From assembly GCA_964017155.1 (NCBI GenBank), contig OZ024856.1, forward strand, positions 46,184,610-46,248,609: a DNA stretch of 64,000 nt, read 5' to 3'. The notes under the pieces were generated by a model, which was not told the DNA's origin, made no database searches, and worked only from the letters and a program-made list of their open reading frames with translations. Positions 62,053 to 64,000 of this stretch are shown here, piece after piece; positions within the stretch are counted from its first letter, which is position 1, and each line of letters begins with the position of its first letter. The position numbers and the translations under genes were made by a program. The DNA is from Oasisia sp. SBJ-2009 (lineage: Eukaryota; Annelida; Polychaeta; Sabellida; Siboglinidae).

Positions 62053-64000
62053 TGATATATTGACATTATTCTGGGAACTCAACTCCGTGATAAATCGGTG
62101 TATGCTTATCTGAACGCATATTTTGACATATTTTTGCTTCTCAAATATTTGTTAAGCGTACTGTATATTTCAGGGATCAGTGGACACGATAAAAATATTT
62201 TTTGAGCAGATAAACTTTACCAACAATGTGTTGTATGAAGTTACTACATTAAAACTAAGGATATTTCATGATTTTCTTGTTTAAAAAAATATTAGGATTA
62301 TAATAAAAAAGAGCAATATTTTAAATTAACACAATAGATGGCAATTTAACCAGTTTAAAAATACTAAAATGATGTTGTGAAGTGCAATAATATCTCGTAG
62401 CAAACTCTGATTCGGAACTAGCCAATGAACTATACTAACTTTCTAATTCTATACATAGCCATTTTTGTGTCATCTGGATTTTTTAGATGTTTTAAAATAT
62501 AATTGTTTTTTATCCCTAAATATGTCACCTTCAAATGACTGATCACTATACCAATGCTAAGGAATGGTGATATTCACATCACTATTATTGTGTGGAAACC
62601 TGGTATGCATTTGTTGGTTAGTTTTGGGCTAGCTTCTATTCTCTTTTGTAACCAAAATAATGACAACTGAGAAAATGGCACCAAATGGTTCTACAAATAA
62701 TATTTCATTAATAGTGACCAAAATATATAATTGTTTACCCCTCCCCCTTAATCCGTACACATATCCGACACACCTATTCAAGTGTTCACATATCATTAAC
62801 CCTACAGATAATGACTTATAACATGCATACTGATACTATATAGACATATTTGTATCAAAATTGTTGAAATTATTATGTAAATAAATTAGATTGGGAGGCT
62901 ATTTTACCCTAAATATCAATTTCTGTTTACAAATGCTGTCTCTATCTTTGTAAATTATCATGACATGTCAATCATAAAAACATGAAATGCATGCTAAATA
63001 AGAACTAGCACAATTTATGTGTGCATTAATTTGCTAGTTTTTTGGAGTCTAGCTGTTGTTTTTAAAGCTAAAATATAGTGACTAAGAATTGAGTATATGT
63101 TAAAATAAATTAATTTATTGTGAAGTCGACATGTCAAGCTGTCAAAAAGTTCAGAAAACAAAAATAATCATAAAAGTATTTTTTGGCACATGCACATAAT
63201 AGTATGAATACATTAACTCAAATATTGCACGGGAGCCAGTTTTGAAGACAGAAATTGATATATAGACATTGTATTATTGTATGGGGCAGACTCAATACCA
63301 CTGACCAAAAATTACCTCAATCTATAGCTATCATATGGCGGCCAAAAAAAGTGTGCATACATTCCCTTCGAACAATTCTGCAACTGTAACTGTGACCATA
63401 ATTGGACCGTGTACAAGATAACAAAACACATGTTACATATAATATGTATATCATTATATAATACATATTGGTACATTAAACATTATGGCAAATAATGCAT
63501 GTATGGATATATACAAGACAATGTGCTGGTTCATAAATACTGTCACTACTGAAATACAAATTATGTATGTTATGCACAGAGTTACTTATCTATGACCAAA
63601 GTTTGGCCATATCAGTGTCAACACTTGTGCCCTTCACAAGATCCTGTTCTTTTCTCAATCAGAACATTAAAAGGTGCTTCCTCACCTGGTTTAAAACATA
63701 ACAAAGAGCATTAGTTCGGTTTAAATTGACCAAATTACATCCAGTAACAACCCAAAGACAATTTCATAGCAGACTTTTTGCCTTCAACTTATCAAATTTG
63801 TCTGTTTTTGCGAGAGCAATGTAATGTAAATAATAACAATACATCCATGATTGTACATTTTAAGAATCCCTAGAACTAATTCTGAATCCAGATTTATATA
63901 AGCTTCGAGCTTGTCTGATGAATTCACCGATACTAAAACAACATATAACAAAATGCAAATGAGCTAAATCATTTTAAGTGAGAGGTGTGGGAAAGTTTGA
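62053..64000. other. AT-rich noncoding sequence
   Basis: No open frame of note, no repeats shared with the rest of the window and no RNA gene seen on either strand. It may be an intron or intergenic DNA. Confidence 0.55.

Noticed and set aside
1..64000. tRNA or rRNA genes
   Set aside because: I looked for cloverleaf-like ends and B-box words and found none convincing; a covariance-model scan would settle this.

Overview
The window looks like nuclear DNA of an animal, most likely a bilaterian marine invertebrate (mollusc-, brachiopod-, annelid- or lancelet-like; I cannot narrow it further). Supporting signs are GT-AG exons with matching phases, AT-rich introns, microsatellites, and fossils of metazoan transposons (Merlin, hAT, Mutator-like, THAP/DDE, DIRS-like, CR1-like LINEs, Ty3/gypsy). 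There is no operon structure, no rRNA or tRNA that I could support, and no CRISPR. Nearly every protein-like stretch belongs to a mobile element, and most are broken by stops or frameshifts.

Layout. 1-5187: a near-identical tandem duplication carrying the last exons of an unidentified gene and the C-terminal end of a Merlin transposase. 5188-13600: a mosaic of decayed hAT, LINE, DIRS-gag-like, Mutator-like and uncharacterised transposon genes. 14623-15231: a compact element with perfect 114-bp inverted repeats around one small ORF. 15237-20040: hAT and THAP fragments plus three copies of an uncharacterised family, here called the RGNR family after its best block (a fourth copy is at 9335-10826). 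20126-22490: a 5'-truncated tyrosine-recombinase retrotransposon. 22625-24298: exons of a probable DUF4806 host gene. 24400-26515: Ty3/gypsy and hAT fragments with a hAT-type MITE. 28055-28730: a minus-strand Ulp1-like protease pseudogene.

29965-42660 is the most structured part. Two different Mutator-like transposase lineages alternate head to tail three times: M (the Mutator domain with a GTW-type catalytic block) and Z (MULE plus SWIM zinc finger plus PHD-like tail, as in ZSWIM3-like genes). A nearly intact DIRS-like retrotransposon sits inside the second Z copy. 42000-61000 is built from re-used blocks: the PHD-like tail of Z appears six times and a LINE 5' region three times, with inserted and uninserted versions of the same sites side by side. 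It also holds a second Mutator-type transposase, an uncharacterised transposon protein, and a multi-exon Ulp1/SENP-like C48 protease gene with four phase-0 exons and one apparent single-base insertion. From 61050 to the end there is little except a dispersed repeat and three CTCF-like motifs.

How the genes work together: I see no pathway. The cohesive story is nested insertion followed by block duplication. The best candidates for something undescribed are the alternating M-Z composite, the perfect inverted-repeat element with its own ORF, and the Ulp1-like gene embedded among Mutator-like genes. All assignments come from reading the sequence by eye and from remembered family motifs; no search was run.
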